This document shows, piece after piece, positions 45,101 to 51,312 of a stretch of 64,000 bases of DNA. A model generated the notes under the pieces. The model was not told the DNA's origin, did no database searches, and worked only from the letters and a program-made list of their open reading frames with translations. The DNA is taken from contig CM056376.1 in assembly GCA_029718625.1 (NCBI GenBank), positions 114,628,023 to 114,692,022 of the forward strand, read 5' to 3'. A program made the position numbers and the translations under genes. Source of the DNA: Synaphobranchus kaupii (Eukaryota > Chordata > Actinopteri > Anguilliformes > Synaphobranchidae). How positions within the stretch are numbered: the first letter of the stretch is position 1; each line of letters starts with the position of its first letter.

Positions 45101-45584
45101 GAGCCATTTTAACAAAATATCTATTATAATTATATAGATAGATTGATATTGTATTATCCTTCGAGAAGATTTTCTTTTTTGAGCTGTTGCAGGTGACTTT
45201 ACCAACCCATAATCATCTAACTTCAACGAATGCGCATAAAAGGCAACGATTACATTCACAACAAACCACATATTGACAATCACAGGGTTTAGAAACATAG
45301 GCTACAGCAGTTGCATTTGCTGTTTAAATAAGTGTAAATTGGAGCACAGCCACCAACCGGTCAGTTCCTCTGCGATGTTGTGATGAGGCTGGGTCTCTCT
45401 TTCTCAGAGGAAGATCAGAGCCACAAGGGATGACACGCGCCGTGTTCGGTTTGCCGAGCAGCCGGTGTTTTTGCCTGATCTCCAGCCGCTTGAGCTAAAC
45501 ACCCCTGAGCGCTTGGACCAGCCCTCTCTACACACGTGGATCCTGGCTCTGAAGGGAAAGTCAAAATGGAAACCCCGACACTAA
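25218..45584 (+). CDS. tnks1bp1: Tankyrase-1-binding-protein-like (TNKS1BP1/TAB182) protein, 6 coding exons
   Basis: Exons 25218-26549, 26825-26979, 41585-42032, 42352-42517, 44932-45095, 45408-45584 (TAA 45582-45584); all junctions are GT/AG and in phase, 2442 nt, 813 aa. The C-terminal part resembles the C-terminal domain of vertebrate TNKS1BP1: [20 protein letters not shown] (42358-42417), then VFQDSS, then a final [14 protein letters not shown] like the W-x2-ALK-x-K end of the human protein. These matches are from memory. Known role of the family: cytosolic/nuclear scaffold that binds tankyrase and the CCR4-NOT complex. The first exon is Ser/Pro/Gly-rich and disordered, with no sure tankyrase motif (RGRPDN is a weak candidate). 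RVRF near the end fits a PP1-docking motif. The ATG follows an in-frame TAA (25215-25217), but 5' exons joining inside this exon are not excluded. Half the human length. Neighbour p2rx3 supports the call. Confidence 0.75.
26980..28083. other. Start of tnks1bp1-like intron 2, mostly unannotated
   Basis: AT-rich intron. The only repeat-like block is ttaatttaaccaggtaggtc with tctcatttacaatgatgacc (27655-27715), which resembles the end of a widespread fish interspersed repeat. No exon seen. Confidence 0.45.
28084..29179. mobile_element. TTAA-ended MITE with GGGGTCAAATTGACC palindrome
   Basis: The ends TTAACCCTCATG and ATGAGGGTTAA type (atatgagggttaa) are inverted; just inside, tttggggtcaaattgacccc on the left mirrors gtcaaattgacctcgaac on the right. 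It contains a nested Tc1 relic (28451-28944). A related fragment is at 53700-53880. Confidence 0.75.
28451..28944 (+). mobile_element. Tc1-like relic, 494 bp, nested
   Basis: CACTGCCTGGCCAAAAAAAA and the inverted right end (ttttgaccaggcagtg) are flanked by TA. Internal fragments read as Tc1 transposase middle and C-terminal pieces ([20 protein letters not shown]) with stops, so it is non-functional. Confidence 0.85.
29389..30018 (-). repeat. ERV 3' LTR (left copy)
   Basis: 630 bp, TG...CA ends within the longer inverted repeat TGTGGAAGTAAG/CTTACTTCCACA. A minus-strand AATAAA at 29498-29503 is the likely LTR polyadenylation signal. A 73-codon open frame inside (29695-29916) also occurs in the other LTR at 41058-41279; it is LTR sequence, not a gene. 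Confidence 0.93.
30019..30029 (-). other. ERV polypurine tract
   Basis: On the minus strand AAAGGGGGGAA abuts the LTR start, the position of the primer for plus-strand DNA synthesis. It confirms the element's orientation. Confidence 0.8.
30853..31161 (-). pseudogene. ERV pol remnant: RT connection to start of RNase H
   Basis: A 102-codon open frame with the AVEALL and GQPHECERM type blocks seen in the gammaretrovirus-like RT connection region, stopping near where RNase H would begin. It overlaps the upstream RT fragment in a different frame, so a frameshift separates them. Downstream (30030-30850) I see no integrase or env. Confidence 0.65.
31148..31645 (-). pseudogene. ERV reverse transcriptase fragment (YVDD)
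   Basis: A 165-codon open frame with a YVDDLLL active-site block (YVDD at about 31487-31498), a preceding QRLPQ...SPSLF block and a following LGHTLKEG block, all typical of retroviral RT palm and thumb. The N-terminal part of RT and the protease are absent, apparently deleted up to the Gag knuckle at about 31.98 kb. Non-functional alone. Confidence 0.85.
31790..32158 (-). pseudogene. ERV gag nucleocapsid remnant with one CCHC knuckle
   Basis: The open frame (which artificially continues into the nested LTR up to 32446) contains a Gln/Pro-rich stretch and a C-x2-C-x4-H-x4-C zinc knuckle at about 31985-32028, followed by a Gln-rich tail and a stop. The frame is cut by the nested element; its upstream part resumes beyond 37654 and is broken by stops there. 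Confidence 0.8.
32159..32901 (+). repeat. Nested element 5' LTR
   Basis: 743 bp. It contains a C-rich stretch near its start and AATAAA in catttaataaaattac (about 32595), consistent with U3-R-U5 organisation. The identical partner is at 36911-37653. Confidence 0.93.
32906..32923 (+). other. Primer binding site, tRNA-Gln type
   Basis: TGGAGGTTCCACCGAGAT, four bases after the LTR, is complementary to the 3' end of a vertebrate tRNA-Gln including CCA, recalled from memory. It fixes the plus orientation. Confidence 0.8.
33063..34826 (+). CDS. 587-aa ORF of the nested LTR element, unrecognised family
   Basis: The only long frame in the element, opening 139 nt after the primer site. Residues 1-140 are rich in charged and aromatic helices ([38 protein letters not shown]). 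Residues about 140-235 are Pro/Ser/Thr-rich. Residues about 239-350 are six copies of a 21-aa, 63-bp acidic repeat (core [19 protein letters not shown]). Residues about 440-465 are strongly basic ([11 protein letters not shown]), a possible nuclear or nucleic-acid-binding signal. There is no CCHC knuckle, aspartic protease DTG or RT motif. Position suggests a Gag-like protein, but I do not recognise it as Gag; a captured host sequence is also possible. The intact frame despite no pol implies recent activity or selection. Confidence 0.7.
   Translation: MAYQKKREMPHLPSTAGLPAFPGQSRLDQQWYLMLSERQYLIAQCPKFAEQLKAMDQLKEEALYNLRTEYLDYLISPDSDETKRKIVQGIRSYLEKRQHFLYLWRSKQAWEEVNQMWKLAWEKHHSKSGVTAKPVSSVAVQPALEGAVHGAIPVITQAPPPTEDNTALSIDSSPPPSGLDNSVDFVTSTDNVAAPLVSPPSLEEFGGNSSVSCITPATTEDVTPQDVESAAAVLSAEPGEETVKPLEAEPATADTAAQPGEETVEPLEAEPATADTAAQPGEETVEPLEAEPATADTAAQPGEETVEPLEAEPATADTAAQPGEETVEPLGAEPATADAAAQPGEETIEPQDAEPASTGPSALPGGEVYAPQQVESAPTDQSPQAEDPTPPLVDFSSPPAASPPAESGEPLSAAQTEGVCSVDSPTSTVPVMEEIGGLLRKSRSPIRAVKRPREKRSRKPTPGRFTTPLALKVSARVLPCIPKQDGSSQVGTTASHNLISLPPSHACKLRTHTSSRESARPPFRRQKCSESSDGLDAYERRSAQLPREGTKAKPGIDPWTEMRRAWLRGIHVRKKQDDRMPPVIPVC
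34880..36900 (+). repeat. Internal direct duplication (two units of about 0.95 kb)
   Basis: The block starting catccctaccaccacctttt at about 34938 recurs at about 35971. The two run in parallel through tgcccatg, ccgtaaggttcccc, gggaagctagcctaag and to the hairpin plus aagagaggga. The copies differ by scattered substitutions and indels, so the duplication is older than the present LTR pair. A C-tract precedes each copy. Coding potential is broken in both. Confidence 0.85.
35806..35848 (+). other. Hairpin A, 12-bp perfect stem
   Basis: TGGAACGATAGG pairs with CCTATCGTTCCA around a 19-nt loop (35818-35836). It is followed immediately by agagaggga, the same purine run that precedes the 3' LTR. 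See hairpin B. Confidence 0.85.
36859..36901 (+). other. Hairpin B, 12-bp perfect stem abutting the purine tract
   Basis: TGTAAGAATAGG pairs with CCTATTCTTACA, loop 36871-36889. It is the duplicate of hairpin A; three stem positions differ and all three are compensated on the other arm. It sits directly before the polypurine tract and 3' LTR. Confidence 0.85.
36901..36910 (+). other. Nested element polypurine tract
   Basis: AAGAGAGGGA immediately precedes the LTR TG. It is short but all-purine and correctly placed for plus-strand priming. A second copy of the same run after hairpin A (about 35848-35857) is not followed by a recognisable LTR. Confidence 0.75.
36911..37653 (+). repeat. Nested element 3' LTR
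   Basis: 743 bp, same as 32159-32901 as far as I can see. The right boundary is set by TCAT target duplication at 37654-37657. Confidence 0.93.
37654..40729 (-). pseudogene. ERV leader and decayed gag region
   Basis: Between the primer site and the nested insertion. Short open frames on the minus strand (for example 38129-38473) are separated by stops and frameshifts; the frame entering the nested insertion is in register with the nucleocapsid remnant beyond it. An A-rich low-complexity stretch (aaataaaaa-type, about 38770-39270) interrupts it. No intact matrix or capsid protein can be read. Confidence 0.6.
40225..40420. repeat. 29-bp tandem repeat in the ERV leader
   Basis: About five head-to-tail units containing tgagctccaagccccacaaa with caaaacatc spacers, located in what would be the 5' untranslated or packaging region of the ERV. 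Confidence 0.9.
40730..40749 (-). other. ERV primer binding site, tRNA-Arg type
   Basis: The plus strand reads GACTCCTGGCTGGCTCGCCA, equal to the 3' end of vertebrate tRNA-Arg(ACG) with CCA (from memory). The minus strand is therefore the complementary primer site, two bases from the LTR. Confidence 0.85.
40752..41381 (-). repeat. ERV 5' LTR (right copy)
   Basis: 630 bp, same sequence as 29389-30018 by eye. The right edge is followed by the ATTG target duplication. The tnks1bp1-like exon 3 acceptor is only 200 bp further on. Confidence 0.93.
41585..42032 (+). CDS. tnks1bp1: tnks1bp1-like exon 3
   Basis: The acceptor gatgtcaccag precedes 41585. The single leading C completes the AG-C serine codon left open by exon 2. 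The block encodes [20 protein letters not shown] and an acidic, Gln-rich stretch, ending TFK-type DIFTK before gtaaac. It follows 14.6 kb of intron occupied mainly by LTR elements, so splicing must skip the whole retrovirus insertion. Confidence 0.8.
42105..42260. repeat. (TG)n microsatellite with adjoining GA-rich tract
   Basis: About 26 TG units followed by agagaga and mixed gagaaagaga sequence in tnks1bp1-like intron 3. Reading frames here are repeat artefacts. Confidence 0.95.
42640..43173. repeat. Dispersed repeat carrying ggtggcgctata-type motifs, split by hAT
   Basis: Shares blocks with 61195-61790: ttggtttggtgtagaatcac / ctggtttggcctagaatcat, ctcttggatc, and tggcgctata. The continuation after the hAT insertion is 44064-44480. 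The family is widespread in fish genomes; class not identified. Confidence 0.6.
43182..44055 (+). mobile_element. hAT transposon, internally deleted, 874 bp
   Basis: Perfect 15-bp inverted ends CAGTGGTTCTTAACC and GGTTAAGAACCACTG, with 8-bp target duplication GTCTAGAG at 43174-43181 and 44056-44063. The transposase catalytic region is deleted, leaving only the N-terminal BED-finger reading frame. Confidence 0.95.
43449..43952 (+). CDS. BED-type zinc finger fragment of a hAT transposase
   Basis: 167 codons. Residues 1-65 hold a basic start (MSSKKRKW), an aromatic segment and a BED finger: C-x2-C (NCMICNAKL) and H-x4-H (HFLKLH). The next 60 residues match the linker typical of ZBED/SCAND3-like hAT proteins ([19 protein letters not shown]). 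After about residue 127 the frame runs into unrelated hydrophobic sequence created by the deletion. The DDE core and the C-terminal dimerisation motif are missing, so it cannot transpose; it could at most bind DNA. Confidence 0.8.
   Translation: MSSKKRKWSDEYVQYGFTCITERDGSQRPNCMICNAKLSNSSLAPAKLREHFLKLHGDGEYKNTTLAEFKVKRARFDEKAALPVLGFVPINKPILTASYEVAYLIAKQGKPHTIGETLIKPAVLKMANSLLCFCFCVTIMFCWFCSLNTVMLMHGSFCAPVKHIPMF
44064..44480. repeat. Dispersed repeat, part distal to the hAT insertion
   Basis: Contains ggtggcgctatagat and caaatttccatcaagg-type blocks, the same family as 42640-43173 and 61195-61790. Confidence 0.55.
45408..45584 (+). CDS. tnks1bp1: tnks1bp1-like terminal exon with RVRF motif
   Basis: The acceptor ctctttctcag is at 45397-45407. 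Encodes 58 residues with [16 protein letters not shown] and the tryptophan-containing end, then TAA. The RVRF tetrapeptide fits the RVxF consensus for protein phosphatase 1 docking. Whether it is used is inference. Confidence 0.8.
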   Translation, partial: RKIRATRDDTRRVRFAEQPVFLPDLQPLELNTPERLDQPSLHTWILALKGKSKWKPRH

Positions 45585-45828
45585 CTGTGGAGTAGGCTAA
45601 AGACCTTTGTAATTCAGTGAATTCACTAAACTAATTAAAAAATCCCCCAACCCTGCCACAACTCCCTGTTTCTGGGAACAGGCCTAGACTAGGAACTGAA
45701 AAGCACTGGGATCCAAGGAACGAAGCGTCTATGTCTGTGTTTTACTCACCAGATTCCAGGACAGTCATGGAATTGTGATTTTGGGACTTACTGGCTAAAG
45801 TTTGCTTCTGCATCTTATGTCAAAGCAC

Positions 45829-45834
45829 AATAAA
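45829..45834 (+). terminator. Poly(A) signal of the tnks1bp1-like gene
   Basis: AATAAA 245 bp after the stop codon, inside caaagcacaataaaataaaa. The expected 3' end lies at about 45850-45860. A second AATAAA at 46604 is a possible alternative. Confidence 0.6.
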
Positions 45835-45859
45835 ATAAAAATGAAAAAACTTGTTATAA

Positions 45860-47380
45860 AATAAGGAATCACATCTCACCTTTAGTTTCCATTGCAACCA
45901 AAAATCAAAAGCACTAAGAAACAGTCCCTTCTAAACACCTACCAATAGAAGTGCTTCCAAATAGGTGTCTGGGCACACGTGGGACGATGTGGTTTGGATT
46001 GAGAAAGGAATGTTTGGGAACACAAATAGATCACTTGGAGGGATATTGAATTAGTTCAGTGCTATAAAGGTGTATGAGAATATAGACCGTATACATCAAC
46101 TTCAATGCTCACTTCAGCTAGTTATTCCACCTGCTCCCGAGCACAGCCAACACAGTACAAACAGAAATATTCTTTTTTTGATGGGGGAGATGGGAGAATG
46201 AGGGGGGGGGATTCCTTCAGAAATATAACATTTTATTTATAACATTGTATTATCCGTGCTGAACGGAGAGATTTGCTGATGTTAGAAACAAAACTGATGG
46301 GACCGAAATATGAACCCAACTGCAATAGTTCAAATACACATACCATGAATATCAATACCATTTTGAACTGACATCTTTTCCCAGAGGGGAAACTCACAGT
46401 CCTAATGAGGTGACCTGGGGATGTATCACACAAACTCACTTTTGCCTTGGTTAAGTATTGGAATGTGGATTGAAGAATTTAGTTCTGCTAATAGATGAGA
46501 ATCCTGTTTACAAACAATTTTAGACAGCTCGGGGGCAGAAACAACTGTAACGGGACGGACTCAGGCGTTTAAGACGCTACCTCTTCTGCATTATTTTATC
46601 ATCAATAAAGTGCAATAAAAGTATAAAAAGCCAGAGTCGTGTTTTTCTTGAAGGGAGAGAAAATTAAAGGTCTGACAGCAATTACATCTATGACTATGAA
46701 TGCAGCTATGTATCATTTTTTAAAGATTAAATAGCTATATCTTATCTAAATAAAATTATAATTTCAGGATGTAGTCTAGTCTAAGCACTTTGGATATTTT
46801 GCCACTGAAGTTACATAGACTCCTGATCTTTTGCTCCCTGTTTGTGTGTGTATATTCAGTGTGACGTTGCAAGGAAACTCATCTATATTTTGTTGTTCAA
46901 TTTCGGTGGATATAGATGCCCAAAGCAAACAGATTATATTTCTCCTTTCTGTTTGGTTGTTCTTTCACACGATGTGGGGTTCCACGAGGGGCCAGTGTTT
47001 TAAACTTTTTAATTTATGGTTGATTTTGCTCACACTGAGTCATGCACAGGTCTGCACTGTCAGTAATTGGCAGCTGAGATCTGAATTTGGATGTCACTGT
47101 TAATTTTGTGTGAATAAAATTTCTATTTATGTGGATCAAAAGAAAACTGTTGAAACCACCAATTGAGAGCCGTGAGGCTTGGTGTTGTTAAGATTTTCTA
47201 AAAAAGGATAAAACAAAACTATGTAAAGCAATACAGAAAAACTGAAGCGCACAAACCTGTAGTGATGACTAGAAATAGACTACCCTCACCCTCACCAATG
47301 TTAGTGTGTGTGTGTGTGCATATGTGTTTTATGGGTTTGAACAACTCAATAAGCATGTATTGTGGTTTCAAAATACTGAA

Positions 47381-47413
<33 letters not shown>

Positions 47414-49616
47414 TAAGCTTTCATCCAAATCACTGCTGTGCAGTCAAAGTGTGCCTCTCAGCAGCCATTAGTGCAAGCCTGTCAGCCACCAAATGTGGAC
47501 ATTTTGAAAAGCATCGTTACATTTTGATTGGTGTCTTGACTCCATAGGGGCATAAAATCCATAAAAACTATGAATAAATACTTATTAAAGGCTACAGATA
47601 CAGCTTTTTATCCCATCTAGTGTCTCATATGGAGATTGCATTTCATAACAACACATCCCTATCTGCTGTTGCTCGAAGCACACCGCCCCTCAACTAGTTG
47701 CCAGGTTGACTCATACCTAACGTTGTCATGATAAAAATAAGCGTGTTAGTAGGTAGTAGCTGTTCGAAACAGAGGAAGGAGGCTAACTTTCTTGTCTGTT
47801 TTGACCTTCCCATCCCAAACAGTCGACTTCAAATCCCAATATCTTCGGCTGTGTTTCTCCCACAGTAGTCTACAACCCACTACGCAACAAGCTAACTATT
47901 GGACTTTTATTGGACCAGTCCGAAAGGCTGCCCTAGGTAGTTGGACAAGTTTAATGACTATTGACATTTCGCCTTGTTTGGCTGTCATTTTCCTGTCAGG
48001 TTTCTCTCTAGCAAACTAGCTAGCTAGCTACCTGACTTAGCTAACGTTCGCAAGCTAGCCAACGCTAATATCTCAGTGTGAGATAAGAGAAAAGCAAAAT
48101 GCCATTGAAATACTCTTATTGGTCAGGCTGCAATAAATTACAGTCCTAACTGCAGCTTAACAAGGAAGAAAATAGCTAACCGGTCGAGAAGAAAAGTGGC
48201 CATCTTCGCTTCTCAAACATTGAAATTCTTTCAGCTCCCTCCAACGACCAAATGCCGAACCAATGTTGACCCTCATCTTACTCTGGTTACTCTTGTCATT
48301 AAGGACTTGGGATGGGTACCGGGGTTTCTTGGGTCTACTGCTAGTTGAGGGCTCCGGTGGTGGAGCCGGGCACTTGCTATCAAATTCAGCCATCACTGTC
48401 GGACAAGCTAACTGGCAATCAACTGAAACGCCTGATACGAGATTGGTGTGGTACCAACATTGTAATACTATTGGCTCAAGAGCTTTGTTAGAGGCAGAAA
48501 CCAAACTCTGACATCTTATAGAGAGAGAGAGAAACACCACACTCTCTTGTGGCCCGTAAAAAATCTTTTTGTAATGATAAATTCATAATCAAAAATTTTT
48601 TTAGGGAAAAGCAATACTTTTATTCTACATCTTTCAGCAAGCTCTGTGGATGTTTTTATTTTATTTTATTTTTTATTCTTCATATATATAAAAATGTTAT
48701 CTATAGCCTTTAAACCTGTAGACCCTGCCCTCAGTTATGAGTGAGCAGGGAAATTGGCCAATCTTTCCTTTTTCTTATTTAAATGCCATAAACATCCTAA
48801 AGCTCATTCTGAAATTAAGGTTCCTGTGTTGGTCTAACAGACAGAGCTTCCACGGAGCTCCACATCGGCATGTGACTGAAGATATGGTGGACCATGCTAT
48901 GCTAGGGGTCGTTCACCAAAATAAAAACATTCCATTACATAATTACATTACAATCACCCTGTGGATGCTCTTATCCAGAGCGACCTACAAGAGTGAAACA
49001 CACACCCTGTGCATGCGAGTGTATGTGTCTGTATGTGTGTATTTTAAAAAAAAAAGGTGGTGGAAGGTTTGGCCCTTTCATCTGTACATCATCATCATTT
49101 AATTTCTCTCTCCCTCTGTTTACACATTCTGTCCATCGCAGCTGGTCCCATGCCCCCTCCTGCGGCCTCACTATCCTCTCCCATGCCCACTATCAGCAAC
49201 TAATAGCCATCAGTGATCCATCCTCCTATCTCCCCATCTCTCCCAAACAGCCATTATTATGACTGCATAAAGGAAAAAAGAACCTCTTTAGCTGGGGGGG
49301 TGGAGGGAGGGAGAGAGGCAGGAGAGAAGCACAGAAAAGAAGCACAGAAATAAAGCAAGGATAAAAAACAGAATAGCCTGTGCATACGCTCACACACACA
49401 CAAACACACGTACAAACTGAGCAAAAGAGGATGACTGAGATATGAAGCAGTTTATTTACAGCCTCTTGGTCACCTTGGCGCATTAACACGCTCAGGGTTC
49501 GAAGCACAAATTTCAAATGACCATTTCACATAGTGTCATTCCATGATATCATCAGCACAGTATTGATTGAGTCAGATTCAGGGCTGTGAGAAAAAAACAG
49601 AAAGTAAATTATGTAC
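45860..49616. other. Intergenic interval between convergent genes
   Basis: No exon of either neighbour. It holds a CA run at 47381-47410, repeated gctagctagcta near 48015, an AT-rich stretch at 48540-48720, a common fish repeat core (cttatccagagcgacctaca, 48970-48990) and a probable transposon-derived ORF relic at 48157-48540. The rest is unremarkable. Confidence 0.5.
48157..48540 (-). pseudogene. Transposon-derived ORF fragment (RVNIG...FGRWREL motif)
   Basis: 127 open codons on the minus strand containing a Pro/Ser-rich segment and KMRVNIGSAFGRWRELKEF. I recall the RVNIG...RWREL pattern from many predicted fish proteins that come from repeats; the exact family is not known to me. No extension into a longer protein is visible. 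It is probably a relic, not a gene. Confidence 0.4.
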
Positions 49617-49721
49617 AGTACCAGTCAAAAGTTTGGACACACCTACTCATAGAAGGGTTTTTTAACTTATTTTTACTGTTTTCCACATTTTGGAATAGTA
49701 AAGACATCAAAACTATGAGAT
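49617..49721. mobile_element. Tc1-like terminal fragment
   Basis: cagtaccagtcaaaagtttg and the following 85 bp match the end of the 16919-17826 element. It abuts the left edge of the large palindrome and has no counterpart on the other side. Confidence 0.7.
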
Positions 49722-51020
49722 AACACATTATTTTAAACCTGCCTTTCGCTCTGTTTTACTTTCATCTTATAATTATTTTATTTTAAGTTCCACTCTGTTG
49801 CCTGTTGCCCACGGAAACACTGCTGAATAAAACACACACACAAACTTTTCTCCCTTCTCGTCCTCCATGTACAGTACCAGTTTTCCACATTTTGGAATCA
49901 TAAAGACATCAAAACTATGAGATAACACAAATTAAATTATGCAAAGACCAAAAAAGTGTTAAACAAATAAAAAAAAAGTCATATATTTTAGATTCTTCAA
50001 AGTAGCCACCCTTTGCCTTGATAACGGCCTTGCACATTCTTGCCATTCTCTCAAACAACTTCTGTGGTAAACAGGTATTCCACAGGTAAACAGGTGATGC
50101 CATCATGACTCTATATAAAAGGATATCAAGACTCCTGATATCTTATTTCCAGGTACTCTTAGAAGCGATACTATAACCTCTTTAAATTACACTGGAACAG
50201 TGTGGAACACATGGTTGGCTAAATGGCTGTAAGTCATCAAGAGTCTGACGTATCAAACAAGCCTTAAACCATCACTCTGCTGCCAGAAATACAGTAGATA
50301 TGGATGGATAACTTGAAGGGTTTCTTCTCCTGACTTATTTTTCCATAGAGTTCAATAGGAAAATTTGTCAGGAGAAACAACCCTTAAAGTGATCCATCTA
50401 TATCTACTGCATATCTGGCAGCAGAGTGATGGTTTAGGCTCGTTTGATACCTCAGACCCTTGATGACTTACAGCCATTTAGCCAACCATGGGTTACATAC
50501 TATTCCCGTGTAATTTACAGCTTAATCTAGTCCCACCCCCCAATTTCCATAGAGATCCATTCAAATGCAGAGGTTATAGTATCGCTTCTAAGAGTACCTG
50601 GAAATAAGATATCAGGAGTCTTTTGATATCCTTTTATATAGATTCATGATGGCATCACCTATTTACCTGTGGAATACCTGTTTACCACAGAAGTTGTTTG
50701 AGAGAATGGCAAGAATGTGCAAGGCCGTTATCAAGGCAAAGGGTGGCTACTTTGAAGAATCTAAAATATATGACTTTTTTTTATTAACACTTTTTTGGTC
50801 TTTGCCTAATTTAATTTGTGTTATCTCAGTTTTGATGTCTTTATGATTCCAAAATGTGGAAAACTGGTACTGTACATGGAGGACGAGAAGGGAGAAAAGT
50901 TTGTGTGTGTTTTATTCAGCAGTGTTTCCGTGGGCAACAGGCAACAGGGTGGCACTTAAAATAAAATAATTATAAGATGAAAGTAAAACAGAGCGAAAGG
51001 CAGGTTTAAAATAATGTGTT
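49722..51020. repeat. 1.3-kb palindrome (arms about 630 bp)
   Basis: The left edge aacacattattttaaacctg mirrors the right edge aggtttaaaataatgtgtt. The outer 150 bp of each arm differ by two substitutions and a 2-bp indel. Inward the arms continue through Tc1-like sequence (tagattcttcaaagtagcca / ggctactttgaagaatctaa) and family X core, meeting near 50355. The inner arms are less similar, with about 50 bp missing from the left. The outer right arm appears to be the p2rx3 3' UTR. Confidence 0.88.
50911..50916 (-). terminator. Candidate p2rx3 poly(A) signal
   Basis: AATAAA on the minus strand, 265 nt after the p2rx3 stop codon, in gctgaataaaacacacac. An inverted duplicate of the same signal lies in the left palindrome arm at about 49830. 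Confidence 0.55.
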
Positions 51021-51180
51021 TTGGTGACAGGGGTCGGAGGTTAAGAGTTTAGTCTGTTGCTAGTTGTGAACACAGGCATGGCCATGCAAAAGAGTACAAC
51101 CGCAAGAACATATGGGATTGGATACACCCAACCCTGTTCTGCAGCTCTGACTTGTCCCATTGGCTGGGAGCTCCTGTCTA

Positions 51181-51312
51181 TCAGCCGTGCTGTCCAATGG
51201 AGTAGGCCCCAGAGTCCTCAGAGTGCTTCCCCAGCTGCTGGACTGACAGCTGGGTGGAGCTGCCCTGATAGAGCTCGTTGCTGTTGGAGAGGGAGCCTCT
51301 GATCTCTGACAC
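51181..51312 (-). CDS. p2rx3: p2rx3 terminal exon (cytosolic tail)
   Basis: 44 codons including stop: [10 protein letters not shown]... ending [11 protein letters not shown]. Acceptor ttctgtccatccag. It joins FEE at the end of the previous exon. The tail is Ser/Gln-rich, with no membrane segment, and its length is close to the mammalian P2X3 tail. Confidence 0.92.
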   Translation of the reverse strand: MSEIRGSLSNSNELYQGSSTQLSVQQLGKHSEDSGAYSIGQHG

